Under the pieces are notes generated by a model. That model worked only from the letters and a program-made list of their open reading frames with translations, did no database searches and was not told the origin of the DNA. From Clostridium pasteurianum (lineage in GTDB: Bacteria > Bacillota > Clostridia > Clostridiales > Clostridiaceae), in assembly GCF_001705235.1 (NCBI RefSeq), contig NZ_MCGV01000001.1, forward strand, positions 4,282,181-4,346,180: a stretch of 64,000 nucleotides of DNA, in the 5' to 3' direction. This document shows, piece by piece, positions 9,327 through 17,889 of this stretch (position 1 is the stretch's first letter; each line of letters opens with the position of its first letter). A program made the translations under genes and the position numbers.

Positions 9327-10624
9327 TGAACAGAGTCAATTTAGTAGAAGAGCTTAATTACAAAAGTGAAGCTTTAATAAAAAATACTAAAGATGAAGGT
9401 CAAGATGGACTTATAGTTTTAGTTGACAATATAGTAAAAGAATTTACAGAGAAAAGGCCATATCTCATAAACGATACCGAGAATGGTAAAATTCCAGAAC
9501 AATCGCTTAAAAGTGAAATCATGAATTATGTAGATGAAAATGGTATAAAAATTAATGAAACAAATAGAAATAAGCTCATAAAAGGTGTGAAGGATTATCT
9601 TTTTGGATATTACATTCTCCAGGATTTAATAGATGATGATGAAATCTCTGATATAAGGGTGCTTTCATATGATAATGTACAGGTAAAAATACGTGGAAAG
9701 AGATTTCCGTCAAAGGTGAAATTCCCATCTAAAGAGTCTTTTGATATATTTTTTAACTATATTGTTATAAAACTTGAAGGAACTCTTGATAAGAAGAATG
9801 CTATACAGGTCTTATCAGATAGTACAGATAAGTTTTATTTAAGGATAAGTTTAAGTTCATCCTTTGTAAATTCTGTTGATAATTCATATATATCTATAAG
9901 AAAAATACCTAAGAATAAACTTCAATTGGAAGAACTAATGATTAAAAAAAATATGTTTGATAGAAAAATATATGATTATCTTATGGAACGTGTTAAAGCA
10001 GGTGTTAATATACTTTTATGTGGTAAAGGAGGCAGCGGAAAAACTACAATTATAAATGCTCTTTTAGAAAAGGTGCCTTATGATAAAGCTGTACTTATTA
10101 TTCAAGAGTCTGAAGAACTTCACTCAAGGCATCCTAATATGATGTTTCAAAAGAAGAGAGCTAAAGTTGGGGAAAATGATGCTGAATATTCTCTTGGCGA
10201 TTTAACAAGATTTGCCATGACAGAGGACCTTGACATGATCGTTATAGGAGAAATTAAAGGGCAGGAAGCTCTAAGTCTTTTTAAGGTTATAGGTACAGGA
10301 CATGATGGCTGGAGCTCTGTTCATGCCAATAGTGCAGAGGAAGCTGTAAACAAGCTTGTGGATTACATGCAGGAGGGAAATGCTAAACTAAGTAGATTGT
10401 CACTTCTAAAACTTTTAGCAGCTATTGATATAATAATATTTATGAAAGATTTTAGAGTTATGGAAGTAACAGAAGTGGCCGGATTTAATGAAGAGGAGGG
10501 TGAACTTATTTTTAATCCCATTTTTTATTTCAATAAAGGGGATTTTATAAAAAGAAATGATAGCTGTATTAAGGTAAAAAGAAAAATTGAATATGCAAAC
10601 TTCATGAATGCTGGAGGTGTATAG
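9326..10624 (+). CDS. TadA/CpaF-type secretion ATPase
   Basis: Cytoplasmic hexameric ATPase of 432 residues that powers Flp/Tad pilus assembly; family of VirB11/GspE ATPases. Visible: an N-terminal domain (about 1-200), Walker A GKGGSGKTT, an Asp-box region (IIQESEELHSRHPN), Walker B-like DMIVIGEIKGQEAL, and the His box GTGHDGWSSVHANSAEEA. Length and motif order are normal for CpaF. The start overlaps the tadZ stop by one base, implying translational coupling. Expected to work with the two TadB/TadC proteins that follow. Confidence 0.92.
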   Translation: MNRVNLVEELNYKSEALIKNTKDEGQDGLIVLVDNIVKEFTEKRPYLINDTENGKIPEQSLKSEIMNYVDENGIKINETNRNKLIKGVKDYLFGYYILQDLIDDDEISDIRVLSYDNVQVKIRGKRFPSKVKFPSKESFDIFFNYIVIKLEGTLDKKNAIQVLSDSTDKFYLRISLSSSFVNSVDNSYISIRKIPKNKLQLEELMIKKNMFDRKIYDYLMERVKAGVNILLCGKGGSGKTTIINALLEKVPYDKAVLIIQESEELHSRHPNMMFQKKRAKVGENDAEYSLGDLTRFAMTEDLDMIVIGEIKGQEALSLFKVIGTGHDGWSSVHANSAEEAVNKLVDYMQEGNAKLSRLSLLKLLAAIDIIIFMKDFRVMEVTEVAGFNEEEGELIFNPIFYFNKGDFIKRNDSCIKVKRKIEYANFMNAGGV

Positions 10625-10625
10625 T

Positions 10626-11582
10626 TTGAAAAATTTAGTTGCTATTTTAAATTTAGTTTTAGTTTTTTTTGCTATTCTTACAGCGTATTTTTTAGCATCC
10701 CAATTATTTAAAGGCAGTAGAGGAAAAATAGAAGAAATACTTTGTTACTTTGATGACAAATACCGGAAAAGATTTTTTAATAGAAGACTTAACAGCATAT
10801 ATAAAGAAAAGACTAAAAGCAAAGTTTTGGACAAATTAGATGAGATTATGTATTTATCAGGGATAAGGAACCATTTTAAATGCATGACTTCTGAAATATT
10901 TGTCTTTTTTATTTTGATTGTATCTTTAATTCTTTCCTTTGTAGTTTTCAAAATCTATAAGAGTTTTATATTTTCGTTAATAGCTTTTTTTTCTGTACAA
11001 ATTATTTCTTATGCTGTTTTAAAGGAAATGATGAGAATTAATTTTGACAGAATAGATAACAGTATTATGTTCTTTATAAGTTCTTTAAAAAATAACGCCG
11101 CCATAAAAAACAATATTATTTTTATGATGGAAGAAAGTACATCAAGGCTTAAAGAACCACTTAAAACATATAACATGGATTTTATAAGGGATGTTAAAAT
11201 GGGTATTCCAATGAAGAAAGCTTTTGATAACTATATAAATAAGATTGAAAATATAAGACTTAAAAATATATTAAAAAATTTGTATATATGTTCTTTAAAT
11301 AATGCCAATTATTCTAAACTTCTCGATAAAACTAGAATAGTTATAAAAAATTATTACGAAGGTAAAGAGAAACGTAGAAGGAAGGTAATAGGTGCTCAAA
11401 TAAGTATTGCTGTTATTATTTTTGTGGCGGGTATCATATTGAATGCGCTATCTGGAATTACAAATAATTTTTATGCACTTTTGATGAAAACAACTGTGGG
11501 ACAAATTATAGTTGCGTATATGGTTTGTGTATTAGTATTTGCAGCGTATGAGTGCATAACTCTTAAAAAATTTAATTACTGA
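10626..11582 (+). CDS. TadB-like inner-membrane platform protein
   Basis: Integral membrane protein of about 318 residues with a T2SS-F-like core. Hydrophobic segments lie near the N-terminus, in the middle (about 95-135) and at the C-terminus, separated by helical cytoplasmic domains. Frame opens at ATG 10608 inside the ATPase gene, but TTG at 10626 has GGAGGTG at the right distance and follows the ATPase stop by one base, so it is the likely start. Pairs with the next gene as platform of the pilus machine. Confidence 0.75.
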   Translation: MKNLVAILNLVLVFFAILTAYFLASQLFKGSRGKIEEILCYFDDKYRKRFFNRRLNSIYKEKTKSKVLDKLDEIMYLSGIRNHFKCMTSEIFVFFILIVSLILSFVVFKIYKSFIFSLIAFFSVQIISYAVLKEMMRINFDRIDNSIMFFISSLKNNAAIKNNIIFMMEESTSRLKEPLKTYNMDFIRDVKMGIPMKKAFDNYINKIENIRLKNILKNLYICSLNNANYSKLLDKTRIVIKNYYEGKEKRRRKVIGAQISIAVIIFVAGIILNALSGITNNFYALLMKTTVGQIIVAYMVCVLVFAAYECITLKKFNY

Positions 11583-11596
11583 AGGAGGGAAGAAGG

Positions 11597-12445
11597 GTGG
11601 TGATAATTTTTATATTAAGGGGAATTTTAATATTGTGTATATTAATAATTTCTTATATTGTTAGATACATTGTTAAGTTTAAATTAAATAAAAAGTACAG
11701 AAGGGTAAAGAAAGATAGTTCTTATGGTAGCGATAAAAAAATTCATTTTATAAAAAAACTTTTTGATGAAAAACGTATAGAAAAGAAGCTCATGAGATGT
11801 GGTAATCCCCTTAAACTAAATGTTTCAAGCTATGTATTTATAAAAGTTTCTATTGCAGTAATAATGTTAATAGCATTACTACTGCAAATTGGAGTATCCA
11901 TAAAGAATTCTGTCTTTAGTGGCGCAATTTCTATATTGGGCTTTTTTTTAGTGGATATTATAAATTATATAAGTAATGAAGATGATAAGAATAAAATAAG
12001 GATGGATTTAGCAGATGTATATGATTTAGTAACACTTCAGACAGTTGCAGGAGTAAGTATAGGACATGCACTTCTTGAAGCTTATACAGTTTGTAAAAAT
12101 GGTAGATTTAAAAAAAGTCTCATAAGATTGGCGGCTAGAATAAATCTATCTAAAAATATAGAAAAGGCACTGGATGACTTTAATGATGAATATGATATGC
12201 CTGAAATAGATTCCTTTGTCGCACTTATTAAGGAAAGTGTATCAAGTGGTGTGTCTGAAGATGCTCTTGATGATCAAAGCACCTCATTAAAGGCTGTTAA
12301 TTCAATTTATACAGCAAGTCAAACAGAAAAAATTGATATGTATGTGCTCGCTATTTCTATGATGCTTTTAGGAGGCATAGTTATACTCGTTTATTATGTT
12401 ATAGGAAGTAATATGATGCAGAGTGTACACGGGATATTTAATTAA
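11597..12445 (+). CDS. TadC-like inner-membrane platform protein
   Basis: About 282 residues: N-terminal membrane segment, Lys-rich loop, two central membrane helices (about residues 75-115), a cytoplasmic T2SS-F-like helical domain with an ADVYDLVTLQTVAGVSIGHAL stretch, and a C-terminal helix. This is the TadC layout. Start is GTG at 11597 or 11600, after GGAGGGAAGAAGG. It follows the TadB gene by 14 bases in the same operon. Confidence 0.75.
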   Translation: MVIIFILRGILILCILIISYIVRYIVKFKLNKKYRRVKKDSSYGSDKKIHFIKKLFDEKRIEKKLMRCGNPLKLNVSSYVFIKVSIAVIMLIALLLQIGVSIKNSVFSGAISILGFFLVDIINYISNEDDKNKIRMDLADVYDLVTLQTVAGVSIGHALLEAYTVCKNGRFKKSLIRLAARINLSKNIEKALDDFNDEYDMPEIDSFVALIKESVSSGVSEDALDDQSTSLKAVNSIYTASQTEKIDMYVLAISMMLLGGIVILVYYVIGSNMMQSVHGIFN

Positions 12446-12471
12446 TAATTAAAAAAGATAGGAGAGATATT

Positions 12472-12666
12472 ATGAATCAAATAATTTTAAATTCTTTAAA
12501 GAAAATTTCAAGAAACAAAAAAGGAGAGGTTAATACTGTTGCGGTTCTAGTTATAATAGCAGTTTTTTTAGTAATAACTTATCCAGTGTATAAAAATCTT
12601 ATAAATGGCTTTATGACAAGTGTACAAACTTGGTTTAATAATACTATTAAAACTATATTTGTTTAG
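12472..12666 (+). CDS. Flp-like prepilin
   Basis: Peptide of 64 residues: positively charged leader ending KKG, then EVNTVAVLVIIAVFLVI, a hydrophobic helix, and a short C-terminal tail. This is the pattern of class IVb (Flp) prepilins, cleaved after the Gly by the locus's prepilin peptidase. The usual Glu-Tyr pair of Flp pilins is not obvious. ATG follows AGGAGAG. Position directly after tadC supports a role as major pilus subunit. Confidence 0.65.
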   Translation: MNQIILNSLKKISRNKKGEVNTVAVLVIIAVFLVITYPVYKNLINGFMTSVQTWFNNTIKTIFV

Positions 12667-12709
12667 TGAAAGTATTTTGAGTCATGCTTGAATTAAAGGA
12701 AGTGGTAGG

Positions 12710-13141
12710 TTGCATTTAAAGTTTAAAAGGAAAAAAGATGGAGCAATTGAGGTTGTGGCTGCTGTTTTAATTGGAACTGCTATTATAAGTACGCTGTTTG
12801 TATATTTTGTTTCAAACATTCCTCCAGTCAATACAACGTATAAAGCTGAAGCTATAGCTAGAAAATATATGCTTAAAATGGAGGAAACAGGTTATTTAAA
12901 TATAGATAATTTAAATCAGATGACTCATGCTTTTAAGAGTATAGGAGTGAATAATATTGATACCGCAGGAACTACTTTAAATAAAGTACAATATGGAGAT
13001 GATGTATATCTTACTATAAAGTATAAGATTACATTCAAGAAATTAACAGTGAAAAGTGGTATAATACCTGCTTTTTCAAATAAGGATGAGACAGTGACAA
13101 TTAAAAAAAGTTCTACGAGCAAAAATACAGTAGAACCGTAA
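12710..13141 (+). CDS. TadE/DUF4320-like pseudopilin
   Basis: Protein of 143 residues beginning with a basic patch and KKDGAIEVVAAVLIGTAIISTLFVYF, a membrane helix preceded by a Gly that could be a prepilin cleavage site. The rest is a predicted extracytoplasmic domain. The ARKYMLKMEETGYL stretch recalls DUF4320 proteins, found with tad-like and conjugative gene sets in clostridia. Start is TTG at 12710 after GGAAGTGGTAGG. Likely minor pilin. Confidence 0.6.
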   Translation: MHLKFKRKKDGAIEVVAAVLIGTAIISTLFVYFVSNIPPVNTTYKAEAIARKYMLKMEETGYLNIDNLNQMTHAFKSIGVNNIDTAGTTLNKVQYGDDVYLTIKYKITFKKLTVKSGIIPAFSNKDETVTIKKSSTSKNTVEP

Positions 13142-13158
13142 ATTAAAGGAGAAGGGCT

Positions 13159-13728
13159 ATGATTAAAATAAAACATAACGGTGATGCATCCATAGTTGTG
13201 CTCAGTTTATTTGTTATTGTTCTCATAATTTTATGTGCAGAGTTTGTTATATTTCATGCTGTAATGGTAAATAGAGCTGAGGAAATTCAGGATGATGTTA
13301 TGCTGTCAAATCTTGCAGTTTATAAAAATGTAGATGTTAATGCATTGTCAGTGGATGAAAAAAATTTAAGAATAAGTGATGCAGCAGCTGCACTTGAAAC
13401 TTTTATACAGCATTTGAAGACAAATATGAAGCTTAATGATGATTTTACTACTTCAAAGGGCAGCTTAGTAATTGGTAAGACTCATATAGAAGAATTTACA
13501 ATATATAATGTAAACAAAAATCATGTGGAAATATTAAGTTATAGTGGAAATAGTAATTCCTTTACAAGAAGAGACGTTATGGATAAAAGCGTGAATCCTG
13601 TAACAACTTCAAATGGCAGCATAGTTAAAAATACAAGTGTTCATGTAGCTATAAGTTATAATGTAAAACTTTTATTTGGACAAACTAAGAAGGTTACAAC
13701 TTCTGTTGATACGGATATAGTTAAATAG
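13159..13728 (+). CDS. TadE/TadF-like minor pilin
   Basis: Protein of 189 residues: short basic leader, KHNGDASIVVLSLFVIVLIILCAEFVIF as first helix, then a soluble domain of about 150 residues rich in Ser, Thr and Asn. Fits a TadE/F minor pseudopilin by position and topology rather than by recognised sequence. Starts 17 bases after the previous stop with AAAGGAGAAGG as ribosome-binding site. Confidence 0.55.
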   Translation: MIKIKHNGDASIVVLSLFVIVLIILCAEFVIFHAVMVNRAEEIQDDVMLSNLAVYKNVDVNALSVDEKNLRISDAAAALETFIQHLKTNMKLNDDFTTSKGSLVIGKTHIEEFTIYNVNKNHVEILSYSGNSNSFTRRDVMDKSVNPVTTSNGSIVKNTSVHVAISYNVKLLFGQTKKVTTSVDTDIVK

Positions 13729-13744
13729 AGAAAGGGTGATTAAT

Positions 13745-14398
13745 ATGAAATTTAGTAAAATTAGAATAAAGATACTAATAGGCACAGCAGTAATTGCATG
13801 TGCTCTTTTTAGTACTTTAATTATACTTGAAAAAAATATGACAAAACCTTTGCCTAAAAAGGAGATTATAGCTGCTGCAAAAGATATAGAGTGTGGTGAA
13901 GAAATCAAAAACTGTGATTTAAAAATAATAAAGTGTGATGTTAAATATGTTAGTTCTGATATGATTGAAAGTACATCTATGATGAAAAGTAAATATGCTT
14001 TAAAAGATATTTATAAAGGTGAAATTTTGAATAGACGAAAAATTTCAGATAAAAGTGATAATTCAAGAATATTTTTAAAGAAAGATGAAAAGGAAATTTC
14101 AATACCTGTTAATAAAATCAATAATGATGCTTTTGCCGGAACTCTGCGCAAGGGTGATGTTATCGATATAACACATACTAGTGTATTGCAGGGTGAAAAT
14201 AGCACTACAGAGCTCGATATGAAAAAAGCAGAAGTTGTTGGAGCTGTTGATTCTGAGGGAAGATTTTTAGAGAGTAGTGATAAAAATGTTTTAGCTTCAT
14301 CAATCATGGTTAGAGGATCACAGGATGAATTTTTAAAAATATCTAGAGATTTATCAGTGGGCTATTTTAGTGTGGCTAAATGTTCTATTATGAGATAA
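13745..14398 (+). CDS. CpaB/RcpC-like SAF-domain pilus protein
   Basis: About 217 residues: N-terminal membrane anchor (residues about 8-27), then a SAF domain (EIIAAAKDIECGEEI ... SDMIESTSMMKSKYALKDIYKGEIL) and an RcpC-like domain (KEISIPVNKINNDAFAGTLRKGDVIDI). CpaB proteins stabilise the pilus assembly at the outer face and may bind peptidoglycan through SAF. GTG at 13736 is in frame, but ATG at 13745 fits AAAGGGTG better. Last gene of the first tad segment; a gap of 141 bases follows. Confidence 0.8.
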   Translation: MKFSKIRIKILIGTAVIACALFSTLIILEKNMTKPLPKKEIIAAAKDIECGEEIKNCDLKIIKCDVKYVSSDMIESTSMMKSKYALKDIYKGEILNRRKISDKSDNSRIFLKKDEKEISIPVNKINNDAFAGTLRKGDVIDITHTSVLQGENSTTELDMKKAEVVGAVDSEGRFLESSDKNVLASSIMVRGSQDEFLKISRDLSVGYFSVAKCSIMR

Positions 14399-14539
14399 AA
14401 TTACAGTAATAATTAATTCCATAATGCATATACAAATTATAGTAATAATGTTTTTTTTGTGATTTTATTTGCAATATAGGTTCATAGATTGTAAAATATA
14501 AGTATAATATTCGATTTTATTGGTAATGGGGGATCTACG

Positions 14540-15175
14540 ATGAGAAAAATGAGAAGACTTAAAAGAACTAAGCCGATGAAAGAATTTAAAAGGCCAAATA
14601 AATCTAAAAGAACTAAGATAATTGTATTAGTTATGGGATTGATTTTACTTGGTGAAGCAGCATTTGGAGTATTATATAGAATACATGATAATAAAGTAGT
14701 TCAAGATAAACAGCTTGCAGCTCAAAAAATTGCACAAAGCAAGGCTAAGAAGAAAGCAACTAAAAAGAAAAGCACTAAAACTGCGGACAAGCCTAAGAAT
14801 GATAATTCAAATAAAGCTGCTGCAAGTAGTCAGCCTGCGAATGTAAATACGCAAAATACAGCTAAAAATTCTAATGCAGCTTCAAATGACAATAGTAAAA
14901 ATAACAGTAATAAAAATGGTAGTAGCAAAAAAGATACTGCATCTAATAATGATCAAACAAATTCACCTAGAAGAACAACTTCGCCTACTTCACCTAAATC
15001 AACAGTATCACCTAGCAAGCCAACTTCGCCGGCTCCAACACAAGAACCAACACCAACGCACACAGTACAACCAACTCAACCAACACCATCTCAGGATGAA
15101 CAAAAAGTTGGTAACTGGCAGCCAGGTCAACAAGATACTAACGGGCAAGATATTACTGCTGCTAGTGATCATTAA
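14540..15175 (+). CDS. Membrane-anchored, low-complexity surface protein
   Basis: Protein of 211 residues: very basic N-terminus (1-30), one membrane helix (about 30-47), a Lys/Ala/Asn-rich stretch (to about 135) and a Thr/Ser/Pro-rich stretch (about 140-185). The C-terminal part resembles a wall-spanning linker. No domain recognised. ATG follows GGGGGAT, and a TATAAT-like box lies about 35 bases before it, so it may have its own promoter. Followed by a strong terminator. Probably a wall-associated accessory of the pilus by position only. Confidence 0.6.
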   Translation: MRKMRRLKRTKPMKEFKRPNKSKRTKIIVLVMGLILLGEAAFGVLYRIHDNKVVQDKQLAAQKIAQSKAKKKATKKKSTKTADKPKNDNSNKAAASSQPANVNTQNTAKNSNAASNDNSKNNSNKNGSSKKDTASNNDQTNSPRRTTSPTSPKSTVSPSKPTSPAPTQEPTPTHTVQPTQPTPSQDEQKVGNWQPGQQDTNGQDITAASDH

Positions 15176-15205
15176 TGATTATAATAAAAATTTGGATTTA
15201 TGTTT

Positions 15206-15240
15206 TATAGCGAACAGATATTATCTGTTCGCTGTTTTAA
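15206..15240 (+). terminator. Intrinsic terminator
   Basis: GCGAACAGA pairs with TCTGTTCGC around a short loop, followed by GTTTT. It sits between the low-complexity protein gene and the prepilin peptidase gene and would split the locus into two transcription units. Confidence 0.75.
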
Positions 15241-15263
15241 TATGCAAGAAGGTGATAAATATA

Positions 15264-15851
15264 TTGATTTTAATATTTATGTTTGCCCCAATTATGAGTG
15301 AGCTTATTCAAATTGGAGTTTCAAAACTTTGCAAAAAAAATGAGAAAAATTTAAAAGAATTTATAACTATATGTATTGTTCTTGAAATATCTTATATTCT
15401 CTTTTATTCAAAATATAGAGTGAACTTACAGTTTTTTAAGTACTCGTCTGTAATAACTTTTATGGTATTCATATCATTAATTGACATTAAAACTAGGAGC
15501 GTATATTTCTTTACCTCAGTCAGTTTATTTTTTGTAAATCTTTTGTTTATTATATTAGGTTATTTAAATGGAGGAGAAATTAAGATTTATTTGTATGGTG
15601 GAATAGTTATGGCAGGCATTTCTTTAACTTTGACTCTTTTTAAAGTTTTTGGCTGTGGAGATGTAGAAATGCTTACAATTTGCGGTATGTTCGTTGGAAT
15701 ATATAAAAGCTTTTTTGTATTAATCTTATCTTCTGTTCTTTGTGGAATTTATGGCATTTATAAGTTATTAAAAAATAGAAGTTTAAAAAATGATAGAGTA
15801 GCTTTTGTGCCATATATAACCGCTGCTTTAATAATGATAATTGCATATTGA
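15264..15851 (+). CDS. A24-family prepilin peptidase (TadV/CpaA-like)
   Basis: Membrane aspartic protease of about 195 residues. The two expected catalytic aspartates are visible: one in LIDIKTR and one in the GxGD-type motif FGCGDVEM. It lacks the N-methylating domain of full-length PilD, as is usual for TadV/CpaA. The frame extends upstream to 14874, but that part is a shadow of the preceding gene; TTG at 15264 with AGAAGGTG nine bases before it is the likely start. Expected to process the Flp-like and TadE-like prepilins of this locus. Confidence 0.8.
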   Translation: MILIFMFAPIMSELIQIGVSKLCKKNEKNLKEFITICIVLEISYILFYSKYRVNLQFFKYSSVITFMVFISLIDIKTRSVYFFTSVSLFFVNLLFIILGYLNGGEIKIYLYGGIVMAGISLTLTLFKVFGCGDVEMLTICGMFVGIYKSFFVLILSSVLCGIYGIYKLLKNRSLKNDRVAFVPYITAALIMIIAY

Positions 15852-15865
15852 AGGGAGAAAATAGT

Positions 15866-16384
15866 ATGTATTATATAAATACAAGGCAGGAAAAGATACT
15901 TGAGCTTATTAGTAAATTTGGCTGCATGAGGTATAAGAACATAAATAAATTAGCTCATATAAAAGATCTTAAAAGACAATTTAAAAACCTTATAAGACAA
16001 AATAGAATTGAGTTAGTTTGTGATGATATATATGTTTTAAAAGGTAAAAAAGAGTTAGATAAAAAAATGATAAAAGCATTGGATTTGTATGTTTATTTGA
16101 TTAATGATATGAAAATGCAAATTAAATGTTGTATGATTGAAAAGTTTCCTTTTAAATTAGCTTTGTTTAAAGAAAATAGGGCTTTTGATATAGCCGTAAT
16201 AGATGAGGGAGAGGAGGTAATTTATTCGGGAGCAGTAAATAGAAGTTTTGGTGAGAGAGTAATAATAATCTTAGACAATAAAAAACAGGCAGAAAAAATA
16301 AAAATAAATAAGATGGTGAAGTACTGCACAGTTAAACATGGTGCAGTTAATTTTTTTGAAAAGGTGAGTGAAGTAGATGAATAA
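15866..16384 (+). CDS. Winged-helix protein, DUF5697/replication-relaxation-like
   Basis: About 172 residues. Residues 1-60 look like a winged helix (RQEKILELISKFGCMRYKNINKLAH); the C-terminal half alternates beta strands and helices (FDIAVIDEGEEVIYSGAV). Similar proteins occur beside conjugation or tad-like genes in clostridia, though I assign the family only by resemblance. ATG at 15866 has AAGGGAG upstream; an in-frame TTG lies at 15848. Its end overlaps the next gene by eight bases. Could be a local regulator. Confidence 0.5.
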   Translation: MYYINTRQEKILELISKFGCMRYKNINKLAHIKDLKRQFKNLIRQNRIELVCDDIYVLKGKKELDKKMIKALDLYVYLINDMKMQIKCCMIEKFPFKLALFKENRAFDIAVIDEGEEVIYSGAVNRSFGERVIIILDNKKQAEKIKINKMVKYCTVKHGAVNFFEKVSEVDE

Positions 16385-16631
16385 ATTTTATGATACTCCA
16401 AAAGCTTCTTTGAAAATGCCCCAAATTGGTGATAATGTCATTAAAACTAAGGGGGAGATTAAAGATAGATTTACAATAACAAGGGAATATACGTATTATT
16501 ATTTAGCTATTTCAGCAAGACTTGGTTTTAAAGAGTGCTTTATTAAGGCAGGATTTTTTACGGGTGAATATGAAGTAGAAAAACAATGTAGTTATAAAAA
16601 TTGTAAACTTGTAAATAATATTAACTATTAG
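16377..16631 (+). CDS. Small protein of unknown function in tad locus
   Basis: Peptide of 84 residues, no membrane segment or signal peptide, basic and aromatic-rich with three Cys near the C-terminus (CSYKNCK). It overlaps the preceding winged-helix gene by eight bases, which supports translation and co-expression. No family recognised. Confidence 0.5.
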   Translation: MNKFYDTPKASLKMPQIGDNVIKTKGEIKDRFTITREYTYYYLAISARLGFKECFIKAGFFTGEYEVEKQCSYKNCKLVNNINY

Positions 16632-16676
16632 GAAAAATAATTAAATTGCAGTAAAATTATATGAGGTATTGAAAAT

Positions 16677-17783
16677 ATGCGAATAGAGAACGGTGTAATA
16701 TCAGGTTCACAACTAACATTTTTAATTGCTGGTTTACTTCAGGCATCTGCACTTACAGTAACTTTTGTAAGTGGGATAACAAAGCAAAATACTTGGATAG
16801 TTTTGACGGGTGGATTTATTATAGCTTTATTTTTATTACAAATTTATACAGCTTTAAGTAAAAAATTTCCGGGAAAAAATTTAATAGAAATAAATGATGT
16901 AATATATGGAAGCTATTTTGGTAAGGCCATATCTATATTATATATTTCCTATTTTGGATATATAGTTGCTGCTAATTTTAGATTTACTGCCGATTTTCTT
17001 TCTGCATATCTTTTTAATAGAACATATACTATTGTATTTATAATAATAATTTCAATGGTTTCTATGTATGCAATAAAAAAAGGTATAGAAACTATTGCTA
17101 GGGCCGCTTTTATTCTGAGTATATTGGCATTTATCGTAAGTGCGATAATTACAATAAGCGTTATTAAAGATGCGCACTTATCAAATTTTTTACCTTTTTT
17201 TCAAATGAATTTTAACGATTTTATTCAAGGAACAAATATTATGGTATCTATTCCATTTGGTGAAATGATATCATTTTTGATGATTTTTCCATATGTTAAT
17301 AATATAGAAAAAGTAAAAAAATCTGCATTTGCAGGATTAATTATAGGAGGGACATATTTTTTTATTGTTGTTTTTAGAGACACATCTGTACTTGGGAGAT
17401 TAGGATATATTAATGCTTTATCACCATTTGAGACAACAAGAGTTATAAATATAGGACAAATTATTACAAGGATGGAAGCATTAATTTCTCTGATGCTGCT
17501 ATTTAATGAATTTATGAAAATATGTATTATGTACTATTCAACAGTACTATCAATAGCACAGTTTTTCAAATTACAATCCTATAAGCCTTTAGTAGTTCCT
17601 GTTGGGATTATAGGTGCCATATTTTCAATTATTATGTTTGATTCACCTGTAGAACATATGTATTTTGCTTCTAATATATATGTTATATTAGTTATACCAA
17701 TAGTAGTTATACTTCCTATTATTTCTTTAATTGTAGCTTCAATTAGAAAATTAAATCAGAACGCTTTAAGAGATAATACATAA
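16677..17783 (+). CDS. GerAB-family spore germination permease
   Basis: Membrane protein of 368 residues with about ten helices, APC superfamily, GerAB/ArcD/ProY type. The N-terminal ISGSQLTFLIAGLLQAS and the loop PFFQMNFNDFIQGTN with the following PFGEM are typical. GerAB normally binds a germinant together with GerAA and GerAC, but neither gene is present beside it. ATG at 16677 has only a weak AGGTATTG upstream. It lies inside the tad cluster, with a terminator right after it. Orphan receptor subunit or a transporter with another role. Confidence 0.8.
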   Translation: MRIENGVISGSQLTFLIAGLLQASALTVTFVSGITKQNTWIVLTGGFIIALFLLQIYTALSKKFPGKNLIEINDVIYGSYFGKAISILYISYFGYIVAANFRFTADFLSAYLFNRTYTIVFIIIISMVSMYAIKKGIETIARAAFILSILAFIVSAIITISVIKDAHLSNFLPFFQMNFNDFIQGTNIMVSIPFGEMISFLMIFPYVNNIEKVKKSAFAGLIIGGTYFFIVVFRDTSVLGRLGYINALSPFETTRVINIGQIITRMEALISLMLLFNEFMKICIMYYSTVLSIAQFFKLQSYKPLVVPVGIIGAIFSIIMFDSPVEHMYFASNIYVILVIPIVVILPIISLIVASIRKLNQNALRDNT

Positions 17784-17847
17784 ATAAGATATATTTTCAT
17801 AGTATTATGGAATCGAAAGGTAGTTAAAAATACAATAATATACTTAA

Positions 17848-17873
17848 GATCGCTTATTTAGGCGATCTTTTTT
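17848..17873 (+). terminator. Intrinsic terminator
   Basis: AAGATCGC pairs with GCGATCTT over a short loop and is followed by a T-run. It ends the GerAB unit just before the VirD4-like gene. Confidence 0.8.
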
Positions 17874-17889
17874 ACATGAGGTGATTAAA

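Noticed and set aside
14874-15263. Long open frame joined to the prepilin peptidase, rich in Gln, His and Leu
   Set aside because: It is a shadow of the low-complexity surface-protein gene in another frame and runs through a terminator. The peptidase start at TTG 15264 has a proper ribosome-binding site.
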